Source: Legionella sp.
Lineage (GTDB): Bacteria > Pseudomonadota > Gammaproteobacteria > Legionellales > Legionellaceae
Reading direction: 5' to 3'
DNA length: 64,000 nt
Assembly: GCA_030158115.1 (NCBI GenBank)
Contig: JAOATK010000018.1
Coordinates: forward strand, 62,001-126,000
The notes below the pieces were generated by a model, which saw only the letters and a program-made list of their open reading frames with translations, had not been told where the DNA came from and did no database searches. Each line of letters opens with the position of its first letter. Positions within the stretch are counted from its first letter, which is position 1. Positions 54,069 to 63,277 of the stretch are shown in pieces. Both the position numbers and the translations under genes were made by a program.

Positions 54069-55292
54069 TCAACCCCTGTATTTTTCCATCAGGCGTCCCA
54101 CCATCATGGCGCTAACAGTATTAGTCGTTACGCTTATCATAGTAGCTAGTGGATCAATAATAATGCTTATTGCTGCGATGGCAATTAACACGCTTGGAGG
54201 GAACCCATAGATGCTTAGCAGAAGTAATTCACCTAGCATTCCACCACTAGGAATAGCTCCCATTACAGTACCTACTAATAAAGAGACTCCAAGAGCGGTT
54301 AACAATACAGGTAGGTCTGTAAAATTTAAATGAAAAATACCAAACAAAAAAGCAATCTTAAATAGGCCACCAATAACAGATCCGTCTTTATGAATAATAG
54401 AGCCTAGAGGAATCACTGTTTCATAAATTTCAGGAGCAACCTTCATTTTTCTGGTCGCAATTAAATTAGCAGGAATACTGGCAGCACTGCTGCAAGTTGC
54501 AATCGCTGTTACCATAGGAAGAAAAATATTGCTCCAAAATAATTTAATACCTTGGGTTTTTCCTGCCAAATAAGCATAAAAAGTTAAAGCAAGAAAGAAA
54601 TAAATTAAAGAAGATACGTAGTAGAGTACCGTAATTTGCAAATAATTCTGCATTAATTGAGGACCAATTTCATTAACTAAAACAGCAAAATAAGCCAAAA
54701 AACCAATGGGTGCATAATACATAATCAGCTTAAAAACTTGGATGAATACCTCTTCACCCGCATTTAAAAAGTCAATAAATGCCTTTCCTTTGGTTTGGGC
54801 TTTAGCAGCAGCAACACCTACTATGATGGAAAATAGAATGAGTGCAAGAATATGTTCATGAGAAAGCAATTTGCTAAAGTCAGTGACAGTAAAAATACCG
54901 GCGATTTGGCTTAGGAAACTAACAGAAGAGGGTTGCGCAAGGCCAGTAGGCCATGAGAAAGATATCCCTTGAGCAGGTGGAAAAATAGAAACAACAACAA
55001 GAGCGTAAACAGAGGCAATGATACTTGTGAATAAAAAGACAAGTGTCATGCAGGAAATAATTTTACCCAGAGTACCTAAAGAACCAATTCGTGCAATGGC
55101 TGACGCAATGCTAAAAAATATCAGGGGAACAATCGCGGTAAAAATTAAATTAAGAAAAATTTCTCCAAAAGGTTTTAAATAAGGGGTAACTGAACCAAAA
55201 TAATGGCCAATGAGCCCACCCAATAGAACAGAAGAAATTAACACAAGAGGGAAACAATAGGTGCTTAGCGTCTTTTTTAAGGTGCTTATCAT
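54069..55292 (-). CDS. Dicarboxylate/amino acid:cation symporter (DAACS family)
   Basis: A 407-residue transporter with about eight hydrophobic segments. Family motifs: IFLNLIFTAIVPLIFFSIASAIARI, then the serine-rich hairpin TAIATCSSAASIPANLIATRKM, IPLGSIIHKDGSVIGGLFKIAFLF, AIPSGGMLGELLLLSIYGFP and DPLATMISVTTNTVSAMMVGRL. Imports glutamate, aspartate or C4-dicarboxylates with Na+ or H+. It occupies the slot next to icmB where L. pneumophila has the unrelated MFS gene tphA. Confidence 0.93.
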   Translation of the reverse strand: MISTLKKTLSTYCFPLVLISSVLLGGLIGHYFGSVTPYLKPFGEIFLNLIFTAIVPLIFFSIASAIARIGSLGTLGKIISCMTLVFLFTSIIASVYALVVVSIFPPAQGISFSWPTGLAQPSSVSFLSQIAGIFTVTDFSKLLSHEHILALILFSIIVGVAAAKAQTKGKAFIDFLNAGEEVFIQVFKLIMYYAPIGFLAYFAVLVNEIGPQLMQNYLQITVLYYVSSLIYFFLALTFYAYLAGKTQGIKLFWSNIFLPMVTAIATCSSAASIPANLIATRKMKVAPEIYETVIPLGSIIHKDGSVIGGLFKIAFLFGIFHLNFTDLPVLLTALGVSLLVGTVMGAIPSGGMLGELLLLSIYGFPPSVLIAIAAISIIIDPLATMISVTTNTVSAMMVGRLMEKYRG

Positions 55293-55306
55293 ATAAATCC
55301 TTTTGA

Positions 55307-55380
55307 AGCCTGGATGCAGCGTAGCGAATCCGGGATCTGTGACACGGTTTCCCTGGATTCGTTACGCTGCATCCGGGCTA
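55307..55380. repeat. REP-like hairpin element
   Basis: Left arm agcctggatgcagcgtagcg (55307 on) continues aatccggga; the right arm, ending tccgggcta at 55380, is its inverse with about four mismatches in 29. The 16-base centre is tctgtgacacggtttc-like. Sits between two minus-strand genes. Same family as the element at 14924-15039. Confidence 0.9.
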
Positions 55381-55398
55381 CAAAAACTTTGATAACGA

Positions 55399-56079
55399 TT
55401 ACGGTAAATAATAATAAGGATTAGGTAATTTAAATCCTTTTTTTGCATAACCGCCTTTTATATCACTGTATTGATCACCAATTGTGGCAATAATCGTATA
55501 ACCTTTTTGGCTAATTAATTCTCTAGCATGTGATTTGAAAGGAATTATCGATTTAGATTTATAATCGCCAGGTCGTAAATAGAGTCCAGTCCAATGACTA
55601 TAACCGGCTTTCTTTAGGTTATTTTCTGTGGCCTGACGTTCTGACTTAGAACGACCAGTAACAAAAAATACATTTACACCTTGTTTTAATACCTTTTTGT
55701 AAAGCGTCAGCATCGGCTCAATTCTCGGCGTGCTAGCTGCCAAATGGTCTTGGTGAAATTGTGCATGTGTCCCAGTAAAATCACGCGCTACCATATATTT
55801 GTAATTGGATAAGCTGGTTTCATCAATATCTAAAACAATGGCTAGTTTTTGTGGATTTTTTTCTTGCCGATTCAGTAACACTTGGCTTGTTATGTATGTC
55901 TGTGCTTTTTTAATGACGTCAGAGAGTTCTTTTTCATACAAACCAGAATCGTGGTATTTTTTAACTTCATTTTTTACCAGAGATAAATTCGGTGGCTCTG
56001 AAAAGGATGGTGTAGAAAAAATAGCCAAAAAGACCATGAAAAAGCTTATTAGTGATGATCTGTTGAATATATGTTCCAT
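55399..56079 (-). CDS. Exported class B acid phosphatase (HAD superfamily, subfamily IIIB)
   Basis: A 226-residue protein with a signal peptide (about residues 1-27, ending TPSFSEP). The HAD nucleophile motif is VLDIDETSLSNY, motif 2 is VFFVTGRSKSERQAT, and motif 4 is TIIATIGDQYSDIKGG. This is the plant-type acid phosphatase/survival-protein-like group of secreted or periplasmic nonspecific phosphatases. A REP-like element follows its stop (19 bases beyond). Confidence 0.9.
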   Translation of the reverse strand: MEHIFNRSSLISFFMVFLAIFSTPSFSEPPNLSLVKNEVKKYHDSGLYEKELSDVIKKAQTYITSQVLLNRQEKNPQKLAIVLDIDETSLSNYKYMVARDFTGTHAQFHQDHLAASTPRIEPMLTLYKKVLKQGVNVFFVTGRSKSERQATENNLKKAGYSHWTGLYLRPGDYKSKSIIPFKSHARELISQKGYTIIATIGDQYSDIKGGYAKKGFKLPNPYYYLP

Positions 56080-56210
56080 TATCTGCCCATTTGTTTATAA
56101 TTTACCGTATTATATAACGATAATGGTCTTTGTCAAAGCAGTGTTTTTGGTAGCGGTAATTCCTCATACTCAGTTATAATAAGCGTTTATCTTATTAAAT
56201 TGCGATTCCT

Positions 56211-59200
56211 ATGCATTTAAAGCAATTAAAATTAGCTGGTTTTAAATCTTTTGTTGATCCCACTGTGGTTCATTTTCCCAGCCAATTAGTTGCCGTAGTT
56301 GGCCCCAATGGTTGTGGGAAATCGAATATTATCGATGCAGTACGTTGGGTGATGGGAGAGAGTTCTGCACGTAATTTGCGCGGGGACTCTATGACAGATG
56401 TTATTTTTAACGGCTCATCTAGTCGAAAGCCTGTTGGGCAGGCCTCTGTTGAATTGGTTTTTGATAACAGTCTTGGACGTTTAACTGGGCCTTTTGCAAC
56501 CTATGGCGAGATTGCTGTAAAACGTATAGTGACTCGTGACGGCGATTCTTCCTATTATTTAAATGGCAGTCGTTGTCGACGAAAAGATATTACAGATATT
56601 TTTCTTGGAACAGGAGCTGGTGCACGTGGTTATTCCATTATCGGACAAGGCACTATCTCGCAATTAATTGAAGCCAAGCCTGAAGATCTTCGTGTTTATC
56701 TGGAAGAGGCTGCAGGCGTCTCAAAATATAAAGAGCGCCGCAAAGAAACCCTACAACGTATTGCCCATACTCGAGATAATTTAACTCGTGTGGCTGATAT
56801 TAGAGAGGAGTTAGAGAAACAATTACAGCGCCTGGAACGACAAGCAAAAGCTGCGGAACGTTATCTTATTCTCAAGGAAAAAGAGCATGTCTGTCGAGCA
56901 GAAATTTTGGCGTTCAAGTGGCAAGATTTTATTAAGCAGCAAGAGACAAAACAAGCTGAATTGCAAGAGTTAGCGGTTCAGTATGAACAACAACAAAGTC
57001 TGCTTACTGATGCAACTACTCAGCGCGTCATTTTAAATGAAAACCTTTTTGAGATGGATGAGCAAACGCAGCACGTACAAGAGATTTTTTATCAAACAGG
57101 GACTGAAATTGCTCGATTAGAAGAAATCATTCAGCAGCAGGCTCGTGAGAAGAAGCGTCTAGAATCCGAGCAGCAGCAAATGCAAACTGATTGGCAAATG
57201 GCGCAAGAGCGTTTAAAACAAGATACCGACGAGCTCCTTAACTGCCAATACAACGCAGAAAATTTAGAGCAACAGCTCCAACATTTGAAAATTCGGTTTA
57301 CAGAGCAAGAATCAGAGTATCAGGCCACACAAAAGACACAAGCGCAGTGGGATTTACGATGGCAGCATGTTCAAACTCAATCCAATACATTAAAAAGAGA
57401 ATTTCAAGTCGCACAAGTCAATGTCATGCATTTGGAACAAAGACAACAGCAGACTTTAATTAGGCTTGAAAAACTTAAATTAGAGCAAGACTCTATTTCA
57501 ATTGCCTCTTTGCGAGAAGTAAAAGAGAACTTGGAAGAACAGCAACAAAAGTTAATTGAAAATCAGAAATCAGAAGCCGTTCATCTACAGCAAAAACAAG
57601 ATGACTCTCATCAGCTGCGCAATAAAATTCAAGACATAGAACAACAACTGCATCAATTGCAAGATGATTTTCATCGGAGCAACAGTGAATACGCAGCGTT
57701 AGTTGCAGCTCAACGTGCGGCACGTCAAGGAATGCACAGCAATAAAAAGGAGATTCAGGAATGGTCTGATAGGCCAAGATTGATTGATATTTTGCAGGTT
57801 GATTCAGCCTGGCAAATTGCGTGTGAGCGAGTATTAAATGATTCCTTACATGCTTATGTTTTGGAATGTTTTGATGATCTTTGGCCGCAACAAAAAATTT
57901 GTATGCAACAAGGAGAGCATGTAGTGACGATGCGTGCAATCCCTCATAAATTAGGAACTCATCCACGTCTTATTGATAAAATTCATGGCGCCATTCCTGC
58001 GACAATTTATTCTCTAGAGCATATTTATACAGCCGAAGATTTTGATGAGGCGTTGAGCTGGTTGCCTGATTTATCAGATCAAGAGTCAGTTATTACCAAA
58101 GATGGTTTTTGGCTTGGGACAGGTTGGGTAAAATTTGTAGCTCCTGGAGAACCAGATGAATTAGGATTACTCGCGCGACAACAAAAAATTGCGGATTTAT
58201 CGTTGCTTGTTAATTCACTACAAGAAGAAATAAAGCGATTAAGAGAACAGCGTGATCAATCACAGCAAGATTTACAACATGCTTTAAAAGATCTTGAAGT
58301 AAAACAACTTCTACTTAATGAGAGTAATGATGCATTAAGAATCAATACGAGTGCATTGAACGAAAAAGAACAGGCTATTTTTCATGCAGAAAAACGGATA
58401 GCGGCATTAAGCTCAGAATACAATGAATTGCTTCTTTTATTAGAGGAAATAGCAACAGAGCAAGAGGTGCTCAAAGAGAGTTTGCATTCTTTAGAGGAGC
58501 AATCACATCAAACTGAAAAACAGCAACAACAATGCGCGCAAGAAAAGCAAGAGTGGTTAGATACGTTGGCAATTCAGAGTCAGTCTGTTGAAGAAAGCCG
58601 TAAGCTCCTTCATCAGGCGGAGTTAAGCTCAGATAGAGAAAAGAATAAAATCCAACAACTGCAGGAGCGAATTAATCGAGAGCAAGATCGCTTAAATATT
58701 TTGCAAGATCGTTTAGAAAATTTGGCTCATTTAAGTTTACAAGCGCAAGAGCCTCGCACAGAGATTAAAGAGCAGCTCAATTTACAATTGTTAAAGCATG
58801 CTGAAGTCGAATCACAATTGGTCTTGAGTCGAGAGAAATTATCTCAATTAAGAATAGAACTTGAAGCATTGGAAAAAAATATTTTAAACTATGATCGAGA
58901 GGTCAAGCGTGTGCAAGAGCTTATTGGACAAGCTCGCATGCAAGAGCAGGCAATGGCTGTGCGCGCCAGTTCCATTCATGAATCATTAGATGAGTTAGGT
59001 TTGAAAGCAGTGGCTCTTTTGGAGCAAATTCCAGAGGGCATAACCCAAGGTTTACTAGAAGAAGAGCTCATTGCTCTTGCAGAGCAAATCAAACGTTTAG
59101 GTGCTATCAACTTGGCGGCCATTGATGAATTTTCTACAGAACAACAGCGTAAGTTGTACTTAGATGAACAGTATGATGATTTATTCCAGGCTTTGACAAC

Positions 59201-59705
59201 TTTAGAAACAGCAATACAAAAAATGGATACAGAGACACGACAGCGTCTTGAAAGTACCTTTGCTGAAGTTAATAACTCGTTTAAGTCGCTTTTTCCACGC
59301 CTTTTTGGAGGAGGGACTGCACATCTTGAACTAACTTGTGATAATCTCTTAGAAGCTGGTATTGTGGTCATGGCGCAGCCACCTGGAAAACGGAATAGCA
59401 CCATACATTTGTTGTCAGGCGGTGAAAAAGCAATGACAGCGGTAGCATTAGTATTTGCAATTTTTCAATTAAATCCTTCACCGTTTTGTATGTTGGATGA
59501 AGTCGATGCGCCTTTAGATGATGTGAATGTGGGACGCTTTTGTGCATTAGTAAAAGAAATGTCGCAAGTCGTACAGTTTCTTTTTATTACGCATAATAAG
59601 GTAACTATGGAGTTAGCAGAACATTTAATGGGGGTAACTATGCGTGAACCTGGAGTATCGCGCCTGGTTACCGTGGATGTAAAACAAGCTTTGGTGATGG
59701 AGTAA
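56211..59705 (+). CDS. smc: Chromosome partition protein Smc
   Basis: A 1164-residue SMC ATPase. N-terminal head: VVGPNGCGKSNIIDAVRWVMGE (Walker A) and GTGAGARGYSIIGQGTISQL. Long coiled coils rich in Gln, Glu and Leu follow (about residues 165-500 and 640-1000), with a hinge in between (about 510-640). C-terminal head: HLLSGGEKAMTAVAL (signature) and FCMLDEVDAPLDDVNVGRF (Walker B). Complete. In the kleisin-Scp system; the zipA ATG follows the stop directly. Confidence 0.97.
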   Translation: MHLKQLKLAGFKSFVDPTVVHFPSQLVAVVGPNGCGKSNIIDAVRWVMGESSARNLRGDSMTDVIFNGSSSRKPVGQASVELVFDNSLGRLTGPFATYGEIAVKRIVTRDGDSSYYLNGSRCRRKDITDIFLGTGAGARGYSIIGQGTISQLIEAKPEDLRVYLEEAAGVSKYKERRKETLQRIAHTRDNLTRVADIREELEKQLQRLERQAKAAERYLILKEKEHVCRAEILAFKWQDFIKQQETKQAELQELAVQYEQQQSLLTDATTQRVILNENLFEMDEQTQHVQEIFYQTGTEIARLEEIIQQQAREKKRLESEQQQMQTDWQMAQERLKQDTDELLNCQYNAENLEQQLQHLKIRFTEQESEYQATQKTQAQWDLRWQHVQTQSNTLKREFQVAQVNVMHLEQRQQQTLIRLEKLKLEQDSISIASLREVKENLEEQQQKLIENQKSEAVHLQQKQDDSHQLRNKIQDIEQQLHQLQDDFHRSNSEYAALVAAQRAARQGMHSNKKEIQEWSDRPRLIDILQVDSAWQIACERVLNDSLHAYVLECFDDLWPQQKICMQQGEHVVTMRAIPHKLGTHPRLIDKIHGAIPATIYSLEHIYTAEDFDEALSWLPDLSDQESVITKDGFWLGTGWVKFVAPGEPDELGLLARQQKIADLSLLVNSLQEEIKRLREQRDQSQQDLQHALKDLEVKQLLLNESNDALRINTSALNEKEQAIFHAEKRIAALSSEYNELLLLLEEIATEQEVLKESLHSLEEQSHQTEKQQQQCAQEKQEWLDTLAIQSQSVEESRKLLHQAELSSDREKNKIQQLQERINREQDRLNILQDRLENLAHLSLQAQEPRTEIKEQLNLQLLKHAEVESQLVLSREKLSQLRIELEALEKNILNYDREVKRVQELIGQARMQEQAMAVRASSIHESLDELGLKAVALLEQIPEGITQGLLEEELIALAEQIKRLGAINLAAIDEFSTEQQRKLYLDEQYDDLFQALTTLETAIQKMDTETRQRLESTFAEVNNSFKSLFPRLFGGGTAHLELTCDNLLEAGIVVMAQPPGKRNSTIHLLSGGEKAMTAVALVFAIFQLNPSPFCMLDEVDAPLDDVNVGRFCALVKEMSQVVQFLFITHNKVTMELAEHLMGVTMREPGVSRLVTVDVKQALVME

Positions 59706-60479
59706 ATGATGCACGCAAATTGGAGCTTAATTCTTAATGTCCTATTGTTAGTTGGTGTTGTCGTAGCGATTGGTCGCTTAATGAAAGCTCGAAGAAAGAG
59801 CGCAAACTTTGAGCGATATCAGCCTAATTTAGGGACTGAGGATAAAGAGAGGTCAACTTATAACGATGATATTATCGCGGTACGCAAGGTGACTAATGAA
59901 CCTATGCTGTATACGGAAAATCCTTCATTTAAAAAAGATTCAATAAATACCAATCAGCCGCGGTTGTTACCGGATGATAATGAAGAGGTTGTATTAAAAG
60001 CAAAACCACAACCACAACCTGCACAAAGTAGAATGGCAGTTGACATAGACAATATGCCATCAGGCTCTACGATCATGATGTTTCTATTGGCAAAAGAAAA
60101 TAGGCAATTTGCTGGATATGAGTTGTTGCAGACAGTTTTAGCCGCAGGTTTACGCTTTGGTGAAGGAAATTTATTCCACCGACATCAATTTTCTAACGGT
60201 GATGGGGTTGTTTTATGCAGTTTAGCCGCAGCTACAGCGACAGGAATTTTTGATTTACAAAATATAGGGGCATTTAGTGCTCGTGGTCTGTGTTTATATA
60301 TGCACTCAACCAACGATCCTAGTACTAATGCTGAGCGTTTTTCCGTGATGTTAGATACGGCACGACAATTAAGTGATGGTTTAGATGCTTATCTGCTTGA
60401 TGATCAACGTCGCCCATTAACTGAAGAACGTATTGAACGGTATCAGCAACTCTTACAAATTGAACCTGAATTTGCATAG
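59706..60479 (+). CDS. zipA: Cell division protein ZipA
   Basis: A 257-residue inner-membrane division protein. One N-terminal helix (about residues 6-24, WSLILNVLLLVGVVVAIGRL), a charged linker, then the FtsZ-binding domain (about 115-250: GSTIMMFLLAKENRQFAGYELLQTVLAAGLRFGEGNLFHRH, DNMPSGSTIM..., ARQLSDGLDAYLLDDQRRPLTEERIERY). Starts directly after smc, the smc-zipA order being usual in gammaproteobacteria. Confidence 0.94.
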   Translation: MMHANWSLILNVLLLVGVVVAIGRLMKARRKSANFERYQPNLGTEDKERSTYNDDIIAVRKVTNEPMLYTENPSFKKDSINTNQPRLLPDDNEEVVLKAKPQPQPAQSRMAVDIDNMPSGSTIMMFLLAKENRQFAGYELLQTVLAAGLRFGEGNLFHRHQFSNGDGVVLCSLAAATATGIFDLQNIGAFSARGLCLYMHSTNDPSTNAERFSVMLDTARQLSDGLDAYLLDDQRRPLTEERIERYQQLLQIEPEFA

Positions 60480-60761
60480 GTCATCTTTATCTCTAGATTC
60501 CGCCGCGTGAGCGCGGGATCCAGTGATGGTCCAAGATATCTAGATTCTGAGGGCAAGCTGCGGCACCTAGGTGGTGGGGATGAGTTGTAAATACCTAGCA
60601 TGAAAAAAAGTTTAATTTTATAAGGCTTCCATTAAAATTTTCATTTATTAGCATACTGCCTTATATCATATCGATATCTCTAAGGACTAAAAGAATTTTT
60701 ATCAGCTAGGATTAACTCTTGAACTCTAGGCTCAAGTATTAGTACACTAGACTTTTAGCCA
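60480..60761. other. Intergenic region before murF with repeat-like sequence
   Basis: 282 bases with no gene. tctagattccgccgcgtgag at 60490 is followed by gcgggatccag, and a second, degenerate tctagattctgagggcaagc at 60538 suggests a decayed dispersed repeat. The 150 bases before murF are AT-rich and presumably hold its promoter. Confidence 0.5.
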
Positions 60762-62102
60762 ATGCTGAATACTATGAATCTAAATACTGTCGCTGCTTTA
60801 CTTGCACAACCGACGCAGATAAATGCTGAAATTAATGGTGTTTCTACTGACAGTCGGGATATTAAGCCTGGGTATTTGTTTGTTGCCATTGTGGGTGAGC
60901 GTTTTGATGGCCATGATTTTGTTAAAGAAGCTCAGGCTCAAGGCGCTGTTGCTGCAGTGGTCAATCGAATGGTTGATGGAGTTAATATTCCACAATTTGT
61001 TGTTCCAGATCCTCTTTTAGCGTTAGCAAAAATTGCCGCAGCTCATCGACAAGACATGCACTGTCCCGTTATTGCCTTAACTGGATCTAACGGAAAAACA
61101 ACCACTAAAGAAATGATCGCAGCTATTTTACCCGTGCCCTCCCATGCGACAAAGGGAAATTTCAATAATCATATTGGCGCTCCTTTAAGTGTATTGCAAC
61201 TGAATAGTCAGCATCGTTATGCTGTTTTTGAATTAGGCGCAAATCATCCTGGTGAAATTGCTTATACGGTAGGAATTGTTCATCCTGATGTCACTTTAAT
61301 TAACAATATTGCTCCGGCGCATGTGGAGGGTTTTGGCTCCATAGATGGTGTGGCTCAGGCTAAAGGCGAGATTCATCAAGGTCTTTCTACAGCAGGTACA
61401 GCAATTGTTAATGATGATGATGCTTATGCTCATTTTTGGGACAGCTTTTTGTTAGATAAAAAAGTACTTCGCTTTTCTATTGAGCACACTGCTGATATTT
61501 ATGCAGAAGATATTCGTTTAAATGAACAAGGTTGTGGACAATTTTCTTTGATATTACCTAATGGCTGTACTGATATTCAATTACAAGTACCTGGGCTGCA
61601 TAATATTCGTAACGCACTAGCAGCAGCTTCGTGCTGTTATGCAGTAGGCATTGCCATAAAAGACATTCAAAAAGGATTGAATCATTTTAGTGGTGTTAAA
61701 GGACGTCTCACGGTGATTGCAGGGAAAAACAACGTTACCGTGATTGATGACACTTATAATGCGAATTTACGCTCGGTTTTAGCGGCTTTAGAAGTATTAG
61801 CAGCATATCCTGGTAAAAAAATATTTGTCTTTGGTGATATGGGTGAATTAGGCGATTGGGCTATTCAGCATCATCAAGAAGTAGGGCTTGCAGCACGTCG
61901 ACTAGGAATAGATCTTTTATTGAGTTATGGTTCTTACACTAAGTTAACAGCTGAGTCCTTTGGTTTGGGTGGGCATTATTTTGCTAGCCAGGATAAATTA
62001 GCTGAAAATTTGATCAAAGAGATCTCTCCTGGAGCTGTTGTGTTGGTGAAAGGATCACGGTCTAGCGCAATGGAAAAAATTGTGCATAAACTGCTTAATT
62101 GA
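60762..62102 (+). CDS. murF: UDP-N-acetylmuramoyl-tripeptide-D-alanyl-D-alanine ligase
   Basis: A 446-residue Mur ligase adding D-Ala-D-Ala to the peptidoglycan precursor. ATG at 60762 (another ATG four codons later). N-terminal [31 protein letters not shown] site [34 protein letters not shown]; and [18 protein letters not shown] with [20 protein letters not shown]. Start of the murF-mraY-murD segment of the division/cell wall cluster. Confidence 0.97.
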   Translation: MLNTMNLNTVAALLAQPTQINAEINGVSTDSRDIKPGYLFVAIVGERFDGHDFVKEAQAQGAVAAVVNRMVDGVNIPQFVVPDPLLALAKIAAAHRQDMHCPVIALTGSNGKTTTKEMIAAILPVPSHATKGNFNNHIGAPLSVLQLNSQHRYAVFELGANHPGEIAYTVGIVHPDVTLINNIAPAHVEGFGSIDGVAQAKGEIHQGLSTAGTAIVNDDDAYAHFWDSFLLDKKVLRFSIEHTADIYAEDIRLNEQGCGQFSLILPNGCTDIQLQVPGLHNIRNALAAASCCYAVGIAIKDIQKGLNHFSGVKGRLTVIAGKNNVTVIDDTYNANLRSVLAALEVLAAYPGKKIFVFGDMGELGDWAIQHHQEVGLAARRLGIDLLLSYGSYTKLTAESFGLGGHYFASQDKLAENLIKEISPGAVVLVKGSRSSAMEKIVHKLLN

Positions 62103-62178
62103 TAGAGTTGTAGTGTGGTATGCTTGGCCGCTTTTTTGGCTCCTTTACCTAGGATGCAACTTAACAAGAGGAACAATT

Positions 62179-63264
62179 ATGCTCTACTGGCTAACGCAAT
62201 TATATCAGGGACAGTATCATGCGTTACGAGTTTTTCAATACCTGACTTTTCGCTCTATTTTGGCGGCATTAACTGCATTAATTGTAGGCTTAGTCTGTGG
62301 TCCCTTGATGATTCGTTGGTTAAGTAAGTTGCAAATTGGTCAAATGGTTCGTGATGACGGTCCTCAATCACATTTATCAAAAGCCGGTACTCCGACGATG
62401 GGAGGAGTATTAATTTTATTGGCAGTGACGGTCAGTTGTTTGCTTTGGGGGGATTTAGAGCAAACCAGTCTATGGCTTGTGCTTCTTGTGACTCTAGCAA
62501 ATGGTGTTGTTGGTTGGATTGATGATTATCGCAAATTAGTATTAAAAAACAGCAAGGGCCTTCCTGGGCGGTGGAAATTTTTTTGGCAATCGCTAATTGC
62601 CTTGATTGCCGTTGGTTATTTGTATATGAATGCTACGTTGCCGGTGCATACACAACTGACCTTGCCTTTCTTTAAAACAATTACGGTGAGTTTGGGTGTT
62701 TTGTTTCCTGTTCTGGCTTATTTTGTAATTGTTGGAAGCTCTAATGCAGTCAATTTGACTGATGGTTTGGATGGTTTAGCCATTATGCCAATAGTGATGG
62801 TGGCTGGAGCTTTAGGGATTTTTGCCTACGCTTCAAGCAACACAGTTTACGCACATTATTTAACCATTCCTTTTGTGCCTAATGAAGGAGAGCTCACCAT
62901 TTTTTGTGCCTCTATTGTAGGGGCAGGTCTTGGCTTTCTTTGGTACAATAGCTACCCCGCACAGTTATTCATGGGAGATGTGGGCTCTTTAGCTTTAGGG
63001 GCTGCCTTGGGTATCGTTGCAGTTGTGGTAAGACAAGAGTTAGTATTATTAATGATGGGTGGGTTATTTGTTATTGAGACGATCTCAGTTATCCTGCAAG
63101 TAGGATATTTTAAATATACTCATGGGAAGCGCTTATTTCGAATGGCTCCCTTACACCATCATTTTGAATTAAAAGGTTGGAGTGAACCAAAGATAATCGT
63201 ACGATTTTGGATTATTACTGTGGTATTTGTACTGTGCGGATTAGCTACACTAAAACTTCGATAG
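62179..63264 (+). CDS. mraY: Phospho-N-acetylmuramoyl-pentapeptide transferase
   Basis: A 361-residue integral membrane enzyme that makes lipid I. I chose the ATG at 62179 with aagagga upstream, giving the usual MLYWL start; an earlier frame start at 62080 would overlap murF. Motifs: [66 protein letters not shown] and [15 protein letters not shown]. About ten membrane helices. Confidence 0.97.
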   Translation: MLYWLTQLYQGQYHALRVFQYLTFRSILAALTALIVGLVCGPLMIRWLSKLQIGQMVRDDGPQSHLSKAGTPTMGGVLILLAVTVSCLLWGDLEQTSLWLVLLVTLANGVVGWIDDYRKLVLKNSKGLPGRWKFFWQSLIALIAVGYLYMNATLPVHTQLTLPFFKTITVSLGVLFPVLAYFVIVGSSNAVNLTDGLDGLAIMPIVMVAGALGIFAYASSNTVYAHYLTIPFVPNEGELTIFCASIVGAGLGFLWYNSYPAQLFMGDVGSLALGAALGIVAVVVRQELVLLMMGGLFVIETISVILQVGYFKYTHGKRLFRMAPLHHHFELKGWSEPKIIVRFWIITVVFVLCGLATLKLR

Positions 63265-63277
63265 GCAAGGTACTTAC

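Noticed and set aside
53941..54210. 89-codon plus-strand frame after icmB, at the place of tphA
   Set aside because: Its 3' half lies antisense to the symporter gene and its 5' half covers the hairpin; the protein shows no MFS or IcmF/IcmH features.
57493..57966. 157-codon minus-strand frame inside smc
   Set aside because: Fully antisense to the conserved smc coiled-coil and hinge; Gln-rich codons of smc leave this strand open by chance.
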